From assembly GCA_024278215.1 (NCBI GenBank), contig JAJRTR010000182.1, positions 36,846-100,845 of the forward strand: a stretch of 64,000 nt of DNA, written 5' to 3'. Of the stretch, positions 1 through 9,444 are shown in pieces. Both the position numbers and the translations under genes were made by a program. The notes beneath the pieces were generated by a model, which saw nothing but the letters and a program-made list of their open reading frames with translations, ran no database searches and had not been told where the DNA came from. The first letter of the stretch is position 1. Every line of letters starts with the position of its first letter. The DNA is from a bacterium (GTDB taxonomy: Bacteria > UBP15 > UBA6099 > JAJRTR01).

Positions 1-2
1 CC

Positions 3-305
3 GGGAAAACCGAATTAACCGCACCTCCGAAAAAAGGGCCCGAGATTACCGTTCAGGTGCGCAAAACAAGTTCAAACGATTTCACCGTTAAAATTCTCGC
101 ACGCGACGAGACAGGTATCGACTTCATCGAGATACTTGAAAACGGCAGCTTCATTGATGTACAAATATGCGGGAATAAGAAGGAATGCACATTCGTCAAA
201 GAATTGAAAAAGAGGAAACCGGGCAGAAACAGATACCTGATAAAGAGTATGAACTCGGAAGGCGCGCTCAGTTTCCAGGAAGAGCTCATTTCATTCACCC
301 GGTAG
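3..305 (+). CDS. C-terminal end of a truncated protein, possibly Ig/FnIII-like
   Basis: The frame is open from the left edge and ends with TAG at 303-305, so this is the 3' end of a gene that begins outside the window. The visible 100 residues start with a Pro/Lys-rich stretch and continue as alternating short hydrophobic strands (TVQVR, FTVKILARD, IDFIEIL, RYLIKSM), which resembles a C-terminal Ig or fibronectin-type beta-sandwich of an extracellular protein. No catalytic motif is visible. The GTG at 57 is in frame but is probably internal. The function cannot be assigned. Confidence 0.6.
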   Translation, partial: GKTELTAPPKKGPEITVQVRKTSSNDFTVKILARDETGIDFIEILENGSFIDVQICGNKKECTFVKELKKRKPGRNRYLIKSMNSEGALSFQEELISFTR

Positions 306-340
306 TTCTTTCAAAGGTATTCAATAATGAAGATACGTAT

Positions 341-518
341 GAGCCAATTGCAAAATTATGATTCTGCTGCGGTCGGCTGCTATAGTCCATAGCTGCGTTG
401 TCGGCGCGAAATCGTCCTCGACGTACTCTGCAAGTACGCCTGCGAGGATTTTACACCTTCGCCTTGCTCTGGACAATTTCGCTCGCCCTCGCTACAAATA
501 TATTTTTGCAATTGGCTC
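341..518. repeat. 178-bp inverted-repeat element, copy A
   Basis: The stretch starts with GAGCCAATTGCAAAA and ends with its reverse complement, giving terminal inverted repeats of about 15 bp. The interior has no credible gene. A copy of exactly the same length at 32755-32932 is nearly identical in the opposite orientation, and another is at 25880-26057. This looks like a MITE or a non-autonomous palindromic repeat. No transposase is visible nearby. Confidence 0.85.
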
Positions 519-597
519 GAATTTTATTTTTTTGATTGATCTAACCGGACATAAATGATAAAATAGCGGTTGATCCCGGAAGCAGCAGAGGGCGGAT

Positions 598-819
598 ATG
601 GCGCTTAAAAGGAAAAAAGAACCACCGAAAGAAAAACTGTATACGTTCGATGAGATGCGCACAATTCTCCAGGTGGACAGGCGCAGACTCATGGAATGGG
701 TGCAGTACAGGAAGATCCCGCATGTCAGAATAAAGGGGCAGGTCAGGTTCAAGATGTCTGAAATAGCACAATGGATGATGGAAAAGAAAAAACCGCCGCA
801 AAAGTTCAGCTTCAAATAA
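598..819 (+). CDS. small MerR/excisionase-type HTH DNA-binding protein
   Basis: This 73-residue basic protein has the helix-turn-helix pattern of the excisionase/MerR-like DNA-binding family: YTFDEMRTILQVDRRRLMEW, then a wing with KIPHVRIKGQVRFKMSEIAQWM. The N-terminus is Lys/Arg-rich. A purine-rich stretch (AGAGGGCGG) precedes the ATG. It lies 25 bp upstream of the STAS gene on the same strand, so the two are probably cotranscribed. It could be a transcription regulator; there is no integrase next to it, so an excision role is unlikely. The family is clear, the target is unknown. Confidence 0.75.
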   Translation: MALKRKKEPPKEKLYTFDEMRTILQVDRRRLMEWVQYRKIPHVRIKGQVRFKMSEIAQWMMEKKKPPQKFSFK

Positions 820-844
820 TTTTACCTGTACGGCATGGAACCCC

Positions 845-1222
845 ATGGATATTCAACAGACCAATCCCGAGGCGAGAGACGCTGTGCTTCTGCGTCTTGA
901 AGGCAGCCTTGTCAGGCATGAAGACCAGGAACTCGAACTACTGATCCGTGAACTGATTGACAGACATTGCCGCCGCTTTGTGCTGGACTTCAATCTCGTC
1001 GACTTCATAGACAGCGCCGGTATCGGACTCATTATGAAATTTGCCGCACTCATCGAAAAGGCAGGCGGCGCCCTGCTGCTGTGCAACCCGCAGGACAATG
1101 TGCAAAATGTTTTCTCGATGCTCGGCATCGAGTCCCGCTTTAAGATTTTCGACGATCTCGCCAAGGCACTCATTGCCTGTGGTCGACAACTTAACCTCGA
1201 AATTATCTCCGTCAAATTCTAA
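845..1222 (+). CDS. STAS-domain anti-sigma factor antagonist
   Basis: This 125-residue protein is a single STAS domain. The sequence VDFIDSAGIGLIMKF carries the conserved D-S-x-G motif whose serine is phosphorylated by the partner anti-sigma kinase in SpoIIAA/RsbV-type proteins. The length fits stand-alone antagonists, with an N-terminal strand (VLLRLEGSL) and a final helix. The family works by partner switching: unphosphorylated antagonist binds the anti-sigma factor and frees a sigma factor. No kinase or phosphatase partner is next to it. It follows the small HTH gene at 598 and likely shares its transcript. Confidence 0.85.
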   Translation: MDIQQTNPEARDAVLLRLEGSLVRHEDQELELLIRELIDRHCRRFVLDFNLVDFIDSAGIGLIMKFAALIEKAGGALLLCNPQDNVQNVFSMLGIESRFKIFDDLAKALIACGRQLNLEIISVKF

Positions 1223-1542
1223 TCTGCATTGGTGCAATATGAGAGTTTATCCCAATACCGTTCTCTTAATAGTACAGATCGACCTCGTGTTATTTATCCT
1301 CGAAAACCCGGCGCCGGATAGATTCCCGGACTTTTGCCTTGCAGCCTGAAGGGAAACGTGGTACTGTCCAAATAATAGGTGTATACTTATACTTGTAGAC
1401 GTTGTTGATACGTCCGCATTCTTCAAGTTTGCTGCGTGCCTGTAAGGAGCTGGAGACCTCGTAATATAAGGAAGCCAACAGAGTCTACAATCCCGCATTT
1501 ATATTGCAGCGGCAAACAGTGAACGCCGAGAAACAGAATAAT
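1223..1542. other. intergenic region without a gene
   Basis: I see no credible gene here. The stretch contains the motif CCCAATACCGTTCTCTTAAT near 1251, which recurs in similar form near 41653 and 26555. The TTG at 1504 could extend the next gene by 13 codons, but the ATG at 1543 fits the family better. Confidence 0.5.
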
Positions 1543-3048
1543 ATGAACAAAAGCCGCCTGGCATTAGTCATTCCCCCTGCCGTATCCGCAGTACATAAGG
1601 ACGTGGCAATGAAGGAAAGCCTGCCTCACATCGGCATCGCCTACCTCGCGGGCAACCTCGACCGCAGCAGACACGATGTGCGTGTCTTCGACTGTCCGGC
1701 GACAGGGACTTCACTTAAAAAACTTATTTCAGAATTACGATCCTATGATCCAACAGTTGTCGGTTTCACTTCGTTCACACAACAAATTGTCGATACCCAC
1801 TATTCCGCAGAAGCTGCAAGGGCTGCCCTGCCCGGCGCGGTTATTCTGATCGGCGGCTATCACGCTGCCGCAGTGCCCGGGGAAACAGCCGAGCGGTTCC
1901 CTGCTTTCGATGTTGTTGTCCGGGGAGAAGGGGAGCACACGCTCAACGAGCTGATGAACACCGTGGCAGACGGCGGTTACCCGGATGCCCTTTCGGAAAT
2001 AGCGGGACTATGCTACATGCACGGCGACACTCCATACAAAACGCCCGAAAGACCTTTTATAGAGGAACTCGACTCGCTGAAATTCCCGGCTTACGACCTT
2101 ATGCCGATGGAACTTTACAGCGGTTTCTACAGTTTCTTCACGCTCAGACGCCGCACCGTGCCGCTCTCCACGGGTCGAGGCTGCCCCTACCACTGCATAT
2201 TTTGCTATAAAGCAACAGGCGACAGATACAGGGTCAGGAAGATCGCATCTGTCATGGAGGAAGTGCGCCGCGATATCCGCGACTTCAATGTTCAGGATAT
2301 CGTGATCACCGACGAATCGTTCCTGCAATACAAAGACCGCATCGTCGAATTCTGCGAAACTATTCTCACCGAGGGAATCCAGAAAAAAGTCAAATGGATA
2401 TGCCAGGCTCGTGTCAACCATGCAGACCCTGATGTGCTGAAACTCATGAAACGCGCCGGTTGCCGTGTCATCTGCTACGGCATCGAATCCGGTGACCGCG
2501 AAATATTGAAAAGAATAAAAAAGGGCATTACTTTCGAACAGGCCCACAATGCCATAAACTGGGCGAAACAGGCAGGGATCCTCACCGACACAAACTTTAT
2601 CATCGGTCACCCCGGAGACACACGGGAAACAATAAAACGCACGATAGATTTCTCGAAAATACTTAATGCCGATCTCGCCTCGTTTGCCATCCTCGTGCCG
2701 TTTCCCGGCACCCGTGTCGCTGAGATGGCGCGGCGCGGAGAAGGTGGCCTCAAACTCATCTCCGACGACTACTCACAGTTCGGCAAACAAGTCGGCGGGG
2801 CTATGACTCTCGACACTATCGAGCGTTCCGAACTCGAACGGCTTCACCGCAGCGCATACATGAAGTTCTACCTTCGTCCTTCCCGCATTCTTAAACTCTT
2901 CATCGTCGCCGACATTCGTATGCTTTTCATCATGGCGCTCCACACTTTGCTCACAAAACTCGGTCTCTCCGACCCCCGCCGCAAACCGCCTGAAATCGTA
3001 ATTGCAAACAACACCACAATATCAAAAGAGACAACGTCTTCGACTTGA
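1543..3048 (+). CDS. B12-binding-domain radical SAM protein
   Basis: This 501-residue protein has an N-terminal cobalamin-binding Rossmann-type domain (about residues 1-145: LALVIPP, HIGIAYLAG, VVGFTSFT, ILIGGYHAA, VVVRGEGE) and a central radical SAM domain with the cluster motif C-PYH-C-IF-C near residue 208, plus the IESGD and GHPGDT strands typical of this class. The C-terminal part is a mainly helical extension. Members methylate or rearrange unactivated carbons or make anaerobic ring closures; the substrate cannot be read from sequence. The ATG at 1543 is preferred over an in-frame TTG at 1504. The protein at 40215 has the same architecture and a similar C-terminal motif (KFYLRP), so the two are paralogues. 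Confidence 0.85.
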   Translation: MNKSRLALVIPPAVSAVHKDVAMKESLPHIGIAYLAGNLDRSRHDVRVFDCPATGTSLKKLISELRSYDPTVVGFTSFTQQIVDTHYSAEAARAALPGAVILIGGYHAAAVPGETAERFPAFDVVVRGEGEHTLNELMNTVADGGYPDALSEIAGLCYMHGDTPYKTPERPFIEELDSLKFPAYDLMPMELYSGFYSFFTLRRRTVPLSTGRGCPYHCIFCYKATGDRYRVRKIASVMEEVRRDIRDFNVQDIVITDESFLQYKDRIVEFCETILTEGIQKKVKWICQARVNHADPDVLKLMKRAGCRVICYGIESGDREILKRIKKGITFEQAHNAINWAKQAGILTDTNFIIGHPGDTRETIKRTIDFSKILNADLASFAILVPFPGTRVAEMARRGEGGLKLISDDYSQFGKQVGGAMTLDTIERSELERLHRSAYMKFYLRPSRILKLFIVADIRMLFIMALHTLLTKLGLSDPRRKPPEIVIANNTTISKETTSST

Positions 3049-3146
3049 TCGAAGAATCCTCCGGAGCAAGCACCGGGGAATTCTTTTCGATTGCGGGCGC
3101 AGGCGGCTCACTCGTGACGGAGAGAATGCGCGTCTCCGGAAAATGA
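3036..3146 (+). pseudogene. possible remnant of a tail-fibre-like coding sequence
   Basis: In the frame shifted relative to the preceding gene, 36 codons read as DLIEESSGASTGEFFSI and GAGGSLVTERMRVSGK before TGA. The ERMRVSG pattern is reminiscent of phage tail-fibre or collagen-repeat proteins. No start, no ribosome site and no continuation are visible, so it may be chance. Confidence 0.2.
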
Positions 3147-3340
3147 TGAACTAACCCGCATATAGCATTTATTATTTAGAACTGCATACGTATAGTTACG
3201 ATTATCATGTACAAAGGAAAGAACCCTTTATTGTCGCGTCAACAATGAAAAGACGTAAGAAAATAATTTAGCCCGTACAAAATCTGTTGTATAAAAAAAC
3301 CAATAAAAAGGTGTTTCTTTCTCTTTCGATTAGGGGCTTT

Positions 3341-5404
3341 TTATAACCGTGATATCCTTGTTGAAGTAATCGCGCCGGTTTTAATGTTTATCCGCACTTT
3401 CAATTTTCCCAGCGGCACAACGACTTCTTCGCCTTCGAGAACAGCTTCGGGAGGCATCTCTTTTGAAGACGAGGTCGCTGTGAAAAGAGCCTTGTCGCCA
3501 TTCTGACGCCATATCATCACGGGCAGCCTGGTGTCCGGATAAAAACCTGTGGCAGTACCCTCGTATATTGTCCCCCTGGTAAACGGTGTCAGCGTTGTCG
3601 CGACGTTCTTCTGTTCCTCACTTCGTCTAATCCAGAAAGTTGTCATCGAATTTTGAAAATCAATCTTCACCGAAAGTTTTATCTCAGGATTCGGCGATAT
3701 ATTCGGATAAACCGATCTCGGTTCATGCGACGGCCCGTCCGCGTGAAGTATCCAGTCGATAGTGTGCGCTTCGGCGGCCTCGACATAAGTTACATCTATC
3801 ATTCCATCTCCCGTCAGCACTATGGCACGCATTGCATTGACCTGCTCATCGATCCCTTTGCACTCGACGGAAACACCCGTGAAGTATTTGTTATCCTCGA
3901 ACGCGAGCGCGTCGCAGGGAACACGTATCTGCTGTTTGCCGTCGATCATGATCGTGTTGTGCGCCTCGGTCGTTCTATACCATGAACGATACAGCGGGTG
4001 GCCGTAGGAGATGGTGCCGGGATCGGGGAACAGTTCGTGTCCGCCCGAGTAGTAGATGAGACCCAGCCTGTCGTAATGGTCATGCGCGCCGCATGGCGGA
4101 TTGTACTTGATCAGCGCGTATTGCTCACCGAGCCTCAGGACTGTTATGCCTGTGTCGGGCATGTGCGACGATCTTCGCGGCATCGCCCACACCGGCGGCG
4201 CGCTTTCCGGCGCGACGTAATACATAAACACGGTATCATCAACATTGTCCCAGCCTTTGCTGTTGCCGAGGTGATTTATTATGCTGTCGAGCGACGTATC
4301 ATTAAAGGCCCATCTTGCGACCACAAGGCCCGGCATCGCGTCATGAATAGTGTTGCCCCTGCCACCGTCGTTCAGCGCGGGCAGACTCCCGTCCGGCATC
4401 ACGAGTGCTGTTATGGATGTGAAGAGTTTCTTCAGTCGCGGCGCCTCGCACAGGTCGAGGTTGCTGTTTCGGCAAACAGCCGCCAGCGCCTGGAACGGTT
4501 TCAACACGAACAGGTGGTAGCCGACCGATCTTTCATACCACATACCTTCATCCGTTATCCCCAGCTCTATCTGTTTGCGAAGGTCCTCCTCCGCGAATTC
4601 CACAAGTGAACCCCTGCCGGACACAAGACCCGTCATAAGAATAGATACCGATTGCCACACCTGTATATTATGAATGCCGAACGGGAACATGCGAATGTGT
4701 CTGGCTGCCGGAATCAGCAGTAATTTTATAATATTGCTGCGATCCATGGCAGACATTGCGGGCGAGTCCGCTATCAGATCGAATGTAGCACAGGCGTTTA
4801 TTAGCCATTTCGCTTCACCGAGCGATTGAGCCGTGATGCGGCCAAGACCCGCCGGGCCGCCGTGCGGCGGATAATGTTTATAGGCTTTCGCGTATCGCAC
4901 AAGGATCGTCCTCGCGAAACCCGCGTACCAGTCGTCGCCGGTAAGTTGATAGAGAAGCGCCGCTTTTTGTGCAATACGGATGTTGTTGTGATGTGTAATC
5001 GCTCTCCACGCGGCGTCGAGAAGCTCACCCTCGTGATACTTTCCTGTCGAAGGATCGCGGTGTCTGTGCGGTTCGTCCCGATTGTATTCGAGCCGCCGGC
5101 CAGTGTCCGGCGCAACGTAATTCTGCGTCCAGCCGCCGCCTCTCTCCGGTATGTCCGGTTCCCGGTCGCGCCATTTGTCCACATCCGCTTTCATCCGCTC
5201 GAAATGCGCGCTTGCCCATGCGACATTGTTTATGTTCCATACGATACGGTCGATGTCGCTCTGTGACAACAGCAGTTTCAGCCCGACTGCGTTTTCAGCT
5301 CCGGCACCTGCGGCACAGGCCCTTGCGGACGCGATGACTGTGAATGCGATCACAAAAATCACGATGATTTTTCCTGCTGGTAACCGGACAGCTTTTTGTA
5401 ACAT
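3341..5404 (-). CDS. secreted alginate lyase / heparinase II/III-family polysaccharide lyase
   Basis: This 687-residue protein has an N-terminal signal peptide (hydrophobic IIVIFVIAFTVIASARACA). An alpha/alpha-toroid lyase domain follows (about 60-380, with FGIHNIQVWQS and WYERSVGYHLFVL), then a C-terminal heparinase II/III-like beta-sandwich (about 420-600) with the metal-site and catalytic-type motifs HDHYDRLGL and TTEAHNTIMIDGKQQ. Such enzymes cleave uronic-acid polysaccharides by beta-elimination in the periplasm or outside the cell; the substrate here is unknown. The ATG at 5404 is chosen because GGGAGGAAAG lies 5 bases upstream; a longer reading to 5461 has no ribosome site. It is a single gene divergent from the acyltransferase at 5565. 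Confidence 0.8.
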   Translation of the reverse strand: MLQKAVRLPAGKIIVIFVIAFTVIASARACAAGAGAENAVGLKLLLSQSDIDRIVWNINNVAWASAHFERMKADVDKWRDREPDIPERGGGWTQNYVAPDTGRRLEYNRDEPHRHRDPSTGKYHEGELLDAAWRAITHHNNIRIAQKAALLYQLTGDDWYAGFARTILVRYAKAYKHYPPHGGPAGLGRITAQSLGEAKWLINACATFDLIADSPAMSAMDRSNIIKLLLIPAARHIRMFPFGIHNIQVWQSVSILMTGLVSGRGSLVEFAEEDLRKQIELGITDEGMWYERSVGYHLFVLKPFQALAAVCRNSNLDLCEAPRLKKLFTSITALVMPDGSLPALNDGGRGNTIHDAMPGLVVARWAFNDTSLDSIINHLGNSKGWDNVDDTVFMYYVAPESAPPVWAMPRRSSHMPDTGITVLRLGEQYALIKYNPPCGAHDHYDRLGLIYYSGGHELFPDPGTISYGHPLYRSWYRTTEAHNTIMIDGKQQIRVPCDALAFEDNKYFTGVSVECKGIDEQVNAMRAIVLTGDGMIDVTYVEAAEAHTIDWILHADGPSHEPRSVYPNISPNPEIKLSVKIDFQNSMTTFWIRRSEEQKNVATTLTPFTRGTIYEGTATGFYPDTRLPVMIWRQNGDKALFTATSSSKEMPPEAVLEGEEVVVPLGKLKVRINIKTGAITSTRISRL

Positions 5405-5564
5405 TAGCACTTTCCTCCCTGGTTGCGGATATTCACAAAAGGTATACATACATTTTAACATAAAATTTATTGTGTTTTTCCCCCGACGGCTTTTAAAGAG
5501 TATTTTCTATGCTAATATATACTATCGACATACAAGCGAACTTCTCAGAACGGTTGACATTATT

Positions 5565-6590
5565 ATGACTGGCAGCGACAACAGGCAGACATGGCCTGAC
5601 CCCAGAGATACGGAACCGGACAAAAGAATAATAGGCGAAGAGTTGCCGGATGATTATTTCCGGCCTATGCCGTTCAGGGCACGCTTAAAGTATTTTCTGA
5701 TACGTAGTGTAGTAGCGGCCATTGGAAAGATGGCTGCGGTAGCGCCGGAGAGCTGGACATACAGTGTGTGCGTGCGCCTCACACTGTTTCTGCATCGCAA
5801 AGTTCACAAGTTCCGAAAACTCGCCAGGAAGCATCTCGAGATAGCTTTCGGCAAGGAGAAAACACCGGAAGAAATAGACGAAATACTCCGGCAGACCTAC
5901 ATCAATTATGGAAAGAACCTTGCCGAATTTCTCATGGTGCCCCACAAGTCGAAAGAATGGATCGAAAGCCGTGTCGCGTTCAACGACCCGAACTGGATAA
6001 TCAGGACCGAACTTCAGAAAGGAAACGGCGTCATCGGCCTGAGCGGACATTTCGGCAGTTGGGAACTCGTGGCCGCAAGGCTTGGTATTTATCACTATCC
6101 GATGGTTGCTGTTGTAAAGGCGCAGCGCGATGCGATGATGTCTCGCTTTGTTATGGACACACGCACAAAATGGGGCAATGAATATATTTTCCGCACAAAA
6201 GGAGTTAAGGAAGAGTGCTACCGCCAGCTGAAACAGAATAAGATACTTGCGCTGATGGCCGACCAGAATGCCAGCCACGGCGGGATATTCGTCGACTTTT
6301 TCGGAAGGGAAGCATCAACATTCAAAGGCCCGGCGTTTTTCGGCATGATGACCAAAGCGCCGGTTGTCCCGAGCTTCCCCATGCGCAACGAGGACAACAC
6401 CGTCACTCTTCATGTGTTCAAGCCTATTGAAATGCGCGACACCGGCAACTTCGACGAAGACCTTCAATATAATGTGCAGCAGTGCGCTCTGGCCGTCGAG
6501 AAATTCGCGCGGAAATATCCCTCCGAGTATTTCTGGTGGCACCGGCGTTGGAAGACAAAACGTAAAGATTCCGAAGCTGCAAAGGAATGA
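5565..6590 (+). CDS. LpxL/HtrB-family lysophospholipid / Kdo2-lipid A acyltransferase
   Basis: This 341-residue protein belongs to the bacterial lipid A biosynthesis acyltransferase family. It has the catalytic H-x4-E motif (GLSGHFGSWE), the downstream ALMADQNASHGGIFVDFFGR block and the terminal PSEYFWWHRRWKTK signature. In LpxL proteins the enzyme adds a secondary acyl chain from acyl-ACP to Kdo2-lipid IVA at the inner membrane; the exact acceptor here is inferred. A membrane-associated N-terminal segment (FLIRSVVAAIGKMAAVAP) is present. The frame is open far upstream, but the ATG at 5565 begins the family-like sequence. It supports a Gram-negative host. Confidence 0.85.
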   Translation: MTGSDNRQTWPDPRDTEPDKRIIGEELPDDYFRPMPFRARLKYFLIRSVVAAIGKMAAVAPESWTYSVCVRLTLFLHRKVHKFRKLARKHLEIAFGKEKTPEEIDEILRQTYINYGKNLAEFLMVPHKSKEWIESRVAFNDPNWIIRTELQKGNGVIGLSGHFGSWELVAARLGIYHYPMVAVVKAQRDAMMSRFVMDTRTKWGNEYIFRTKGVKEECYRQLKQNKILALMADQNASHGGIFVDFFGREASTFKGPAFFGMMTKAPVVPSFPMRNEDNTVTLHVFKPIEMRDTGNFDEDLQYNVQQCALAVEKFARKYPSEYFWWHRRWKTKRKDSEAAKE

Positions 6591-7285
6591 ACCTGCCTGC
6601 AGCTTATCCCGCATTGCATTGGTGACCTGAAAAGATAAAAACCCTGCGTGTTTGTATTAAAGTAGTATTTAATACAATTTGCAAAACGCAGTTGTGCCCT
6701 AACCCGGCATAGCCGAAACCAAAAAGGTCGCATTTTCGTGCCCGGATCAATGCGGTTCGAGCACAGCACACAGAGTTTCAGCGTTCCCAAGGTCTACCTT
6801 GGAAACGCCTGTAACTGGAAGCTCCAGCTTCCACCGATCTCTTTTCAGCATTTCTTTACCATCCTGCGTATCATTTCAGTCGTAAAATACTTCTCTATTT
6901 ACCTGACGTCCTCAATATCTTTCACTTTCCATTCGCCCCATGAGTAGTATTCCTGCAATATTTTATATTTCTGTTTAGAATTAGAATAAAATGGGTATCT
7001 CCTAGAAATAATAACTTTGCATACGCGTTCATATATGATTTTCTGGTGCTGCACCTCCGGGAGATGTTGCTTAACACATAATTTTGAAATATATGTGTTA
7101 ATACATCACGAAGCGTATGGAGATATATATTTATAGAGCTGATAATCCTTTTTTAAGATAACCGGATTTTCCCTTGTGCCCCCAGTTTGTGACTCCGGTG
7201 ATTTCTCTGAATATTTTCTCCGCGAACAGGTGCAAAATATCTTTATCAGATAATCAAGCGTATTCACGGAGATAAGATTACTGCC
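6591..7285. other. intergenic region with small hairpins, no gene
   Basis: No credible gene is visible in about 700 bases. The clearest structures are a hairpin at 6781-6808 (stem GCGTTCCCAAGG against CCTTGGAAACGC, loop tcta) and a second one at 6818-6833 (GGAAGC against GCTTCC). The stretch 6737-6785 resembles 26498-26540 (both contain GAGCAC-GCACAC blocks), so this is dispersed repeat material. The right part is AT-rich and may hold the promoter of the response regulator gene. Confidence 0.5.
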
Positions 7286-7705
7286 ATGCCTCCATCAATG
7301 AGAAAAAGCGTTCTTATTATTGAGGATGACGATGATATGTCCCAACTCATCAGCGGTATTCTTACTGATGCCGGTTTCTCAACCCATATTTCACATAATG
7401 GCGAAAATGGTTTTGAGACAGCCGAAAATATTCTTCCCGATATTATCCTTCTTGATATAATGCTTCCGGGTATAGACGGCATAGAGGTATGCCGTCTATT
7501 GTCTACCAGCAAAAAAACAAAGCATATTCCTGTTATCATGGTTACAGTGAAGAAAGAACTCTCTTGTAAACTTGCATCCTATATTTCCGGCGCAAAGCGA
7601 TTTGTATCTAAACCCTTCGGTGTCGACGAATTGATTTATGAAGTGAACAATGCTCTGAATCAATATTCTAATAGCAAATCATCGCAATATGATATTAATG
7701 CCTGA
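7286..7705 (+). CDS. single-domain response regulator (CheY-like receiver)
   Basis: This 139-residue protein is a lone receiver domain. It shows the acidic pocket (IIEDDDDMS), the phospho-acceptor Asp in IILLDIMLPGIDGIE, a threonine switch (VIMVTV) and the conserved lysine in FVSKPFG. There is no output domain, only a short tail after residue 130. Such proteins are phosphorylated by a histidine kinase and act through protein contacts. No kinase is adjacent; the nearest is the hybrid kinase at 17821. The ATG at 7286 or the one at 7298 could be used. Confidence 0.85.
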   Translation: MPPSMRKSVLIIEDDDDMSQLISGILTDAGFSTHISHNGENGFETAENILPDIILLDIMLPGIDGIEVCRLLSTSKKTKHIPVIMVTVKKELSCKLASYISGAKRFVSKPFGVDELIYEVNNALNQYSNSKSSQYDINA

Positions 7706-8574
7706 TACTCCCACATTTAATCATTCGGAATCCGTTTTTCTTGTTCTTTTGATTCTCTGTCATCAATCTTAACTGTTTCTTTAAAATCAATACATAAATT
7801 CCCGATTCCGTCACCTGATCGCCTCTCTTCGACTCCCTCACATCAGCATATGCGAAAAGCGTCTATTGCACAGACAGCATATATATAAGATGTTGCTTTT
7901 GATTGCTTTATCAAGATAAAATGTCAGGCCCCTGTATCTTAACACCGATATTATACGCTTTATTTATAGGGCAATATGTTTTCAACATTTTTTTAACTTT
8001 TCCCCATAATATTTTATTCCATCATGTTGAAATTAAACACATCAATCGCTATTGCGTTCTAATTATATAAATATACTATATTTGGTTTTTTAATATTGCG
8101 GGTATATCATCATAACATTAAGGCATTATTTTGCAATAAAGTTACACATAATGTCTAATTTATATCTATAATGACCATATCCGATCAGTCATGTGATTTT
8201 CTTGTGGAAAACATCGCTTTCAACACGATTGACTCCACAATAAACGGATGATAAATGGAAGCAGTTGTTTGAACATTCACAATTGTATTTTTTATTAACC
8301 GCATGAATTTCAATGACAATCGTGCTGTCGTATTCATTTCATGTTGTACACAGTTAGATCGAAGCCGTCATATTATGTATTTTCTTGTATTTAAGGGAGA
8401 TTCTATGTTTTTGAAATACTATGAGGTCGAAATATGTTATTAATCGAAGATCGTTTCAGGGCTGCTGAAACGATGGAAGCAGTGCCTCGCGGCACTAATG
8501 CATATTGAAGCCCGGCAAGTGCAAACAGCTTGCACAAACATTAAATAATATCCAGATTAGCATAATATAGCATA
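7706..8574. other. long AT-rich intergenic region, no gene
   Basis: About 870 bases without a credible open frame on either strand. Near the right end are three hairpins, as read on the + strand: CGTTTCA...TGAAACG around 8452-8472, AGTGCC...GGCACT around 8480-8495, and GTGCAA...TTGCAC around 8520-8535. These lie downstream of the rfbB/rfbD operon on the minus strand and could be its 3' untranslated region, although no strong T-run marks a classic terminator. Confidence 0.4.
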
Positions 8575-9429
8575 TTAACCGAGATACTCATTCAGTGCAT
8601 CTTTCCAGTGAGGCATCTCAATATTAAGTATACGTCTGAGTTTATCGTTGCTTAGAATTGAATTATGAGGACGCCTTGCAGGACGAGGAAAGCTATCGGT
8701 TCCGACCGGTTTTACGCTTTTCACCATGCCCGGTCTGTATTTCAGAATTTCGAGCGCAAATTCATACCATGAGCAACAACCTGAGCCGGTAATGTTGAAT
8801 ACACCTGAAATATCGTTTCCGGCAAGAACTTTAAAAACGATCTTCTTGATACCGGCAGCGAGATGGGCGGTGTAGGTTGGTGATCCATATTGATCATCTA
8901 CAACAGAGAGCTCCTCCCGGTCTTTTGCAATGTTTATTATTGTGTCCACAAAGTTCTTTCCGCCGGTACCGTATAACCAGGAAGTTCTTAATATTATATG
9001 ATTTTCACATTTTTCCGCTATCAATTTTTCGCCTTCGAGTTTGCTTTCGCCATAAACATTGATAGGAGCGGGGTTATCTTATTCGTTGTATGGACCTTTT
9101 TTCGAACCATCGAAAATATAATCTGTACTGGTATGAATAATCATAGCATGATTTTTCTGTGCAGCAGCAGCGACATTGCCGGCCCCCTTCGCATTTACGG
9201 AAAACGCAGTGCCCCTGTTACTTTCACACGCATCCACATTCGTATATGCCGCACAATTGATAATAACATGGGGGCTGATGTCGGAAATGACTTCTATTAA
9301 AGCGTTTTTTTCTGTTATATCCACATTATTTATGTCGAGTTGCGTTATTTCCACATCAGTTTCCGTGAGCATTCTCACAATATCCTGCCCGAGCATACCA
9401 TCTGCACCAGTTATGGCTACCCTGTGCAT
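8575..9429 (-). pseudogene. rfbD: dTDP-4-dehydrorhamnose reductase broken by one in-frame stop
   Basis: Read from the ATG at 9429 the frame gives an RmlD-type reductase: the nucleotide-binding motif AITGADGMLGQD, then FDGSKKGPYNE. A TAA codon at 9079-9081 follows, and the same frame then continues without a gap as DNPAPINVYGESKLEGEKLI, which is the catalytic YxxxK region of the family, to the end at 8575. The full 284 codons match the normal family length, so only one codon is lost. RmlD reduces dTDP-4-keto-L-rhamnose in the last step of dTDP-rhamnose synthesis. It starts 15 bases after rfbB ends, with AGGTG in the gap, so the two form an operon. It could be a true nonsense mutation, a sequencing or assembly error, or readthrough. 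Confidence 0.85.
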
Positions 9430-9444
9430 ATCGCTTCACCTGTG

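Noticed and set aside
358-558. 66-residue protein inside repeat copy A
   Set aside because: It is composed of the 178-bp repeat, and its frame is not conserved in the other copies.
8575-9024. Separate short gene downstream of rfbD
   Set aside because: It is the in-frame continuation of rfbD after one stop codon, not an independent protein; its apparent start is a TTG inside the conserved SKLEGEKL helix.
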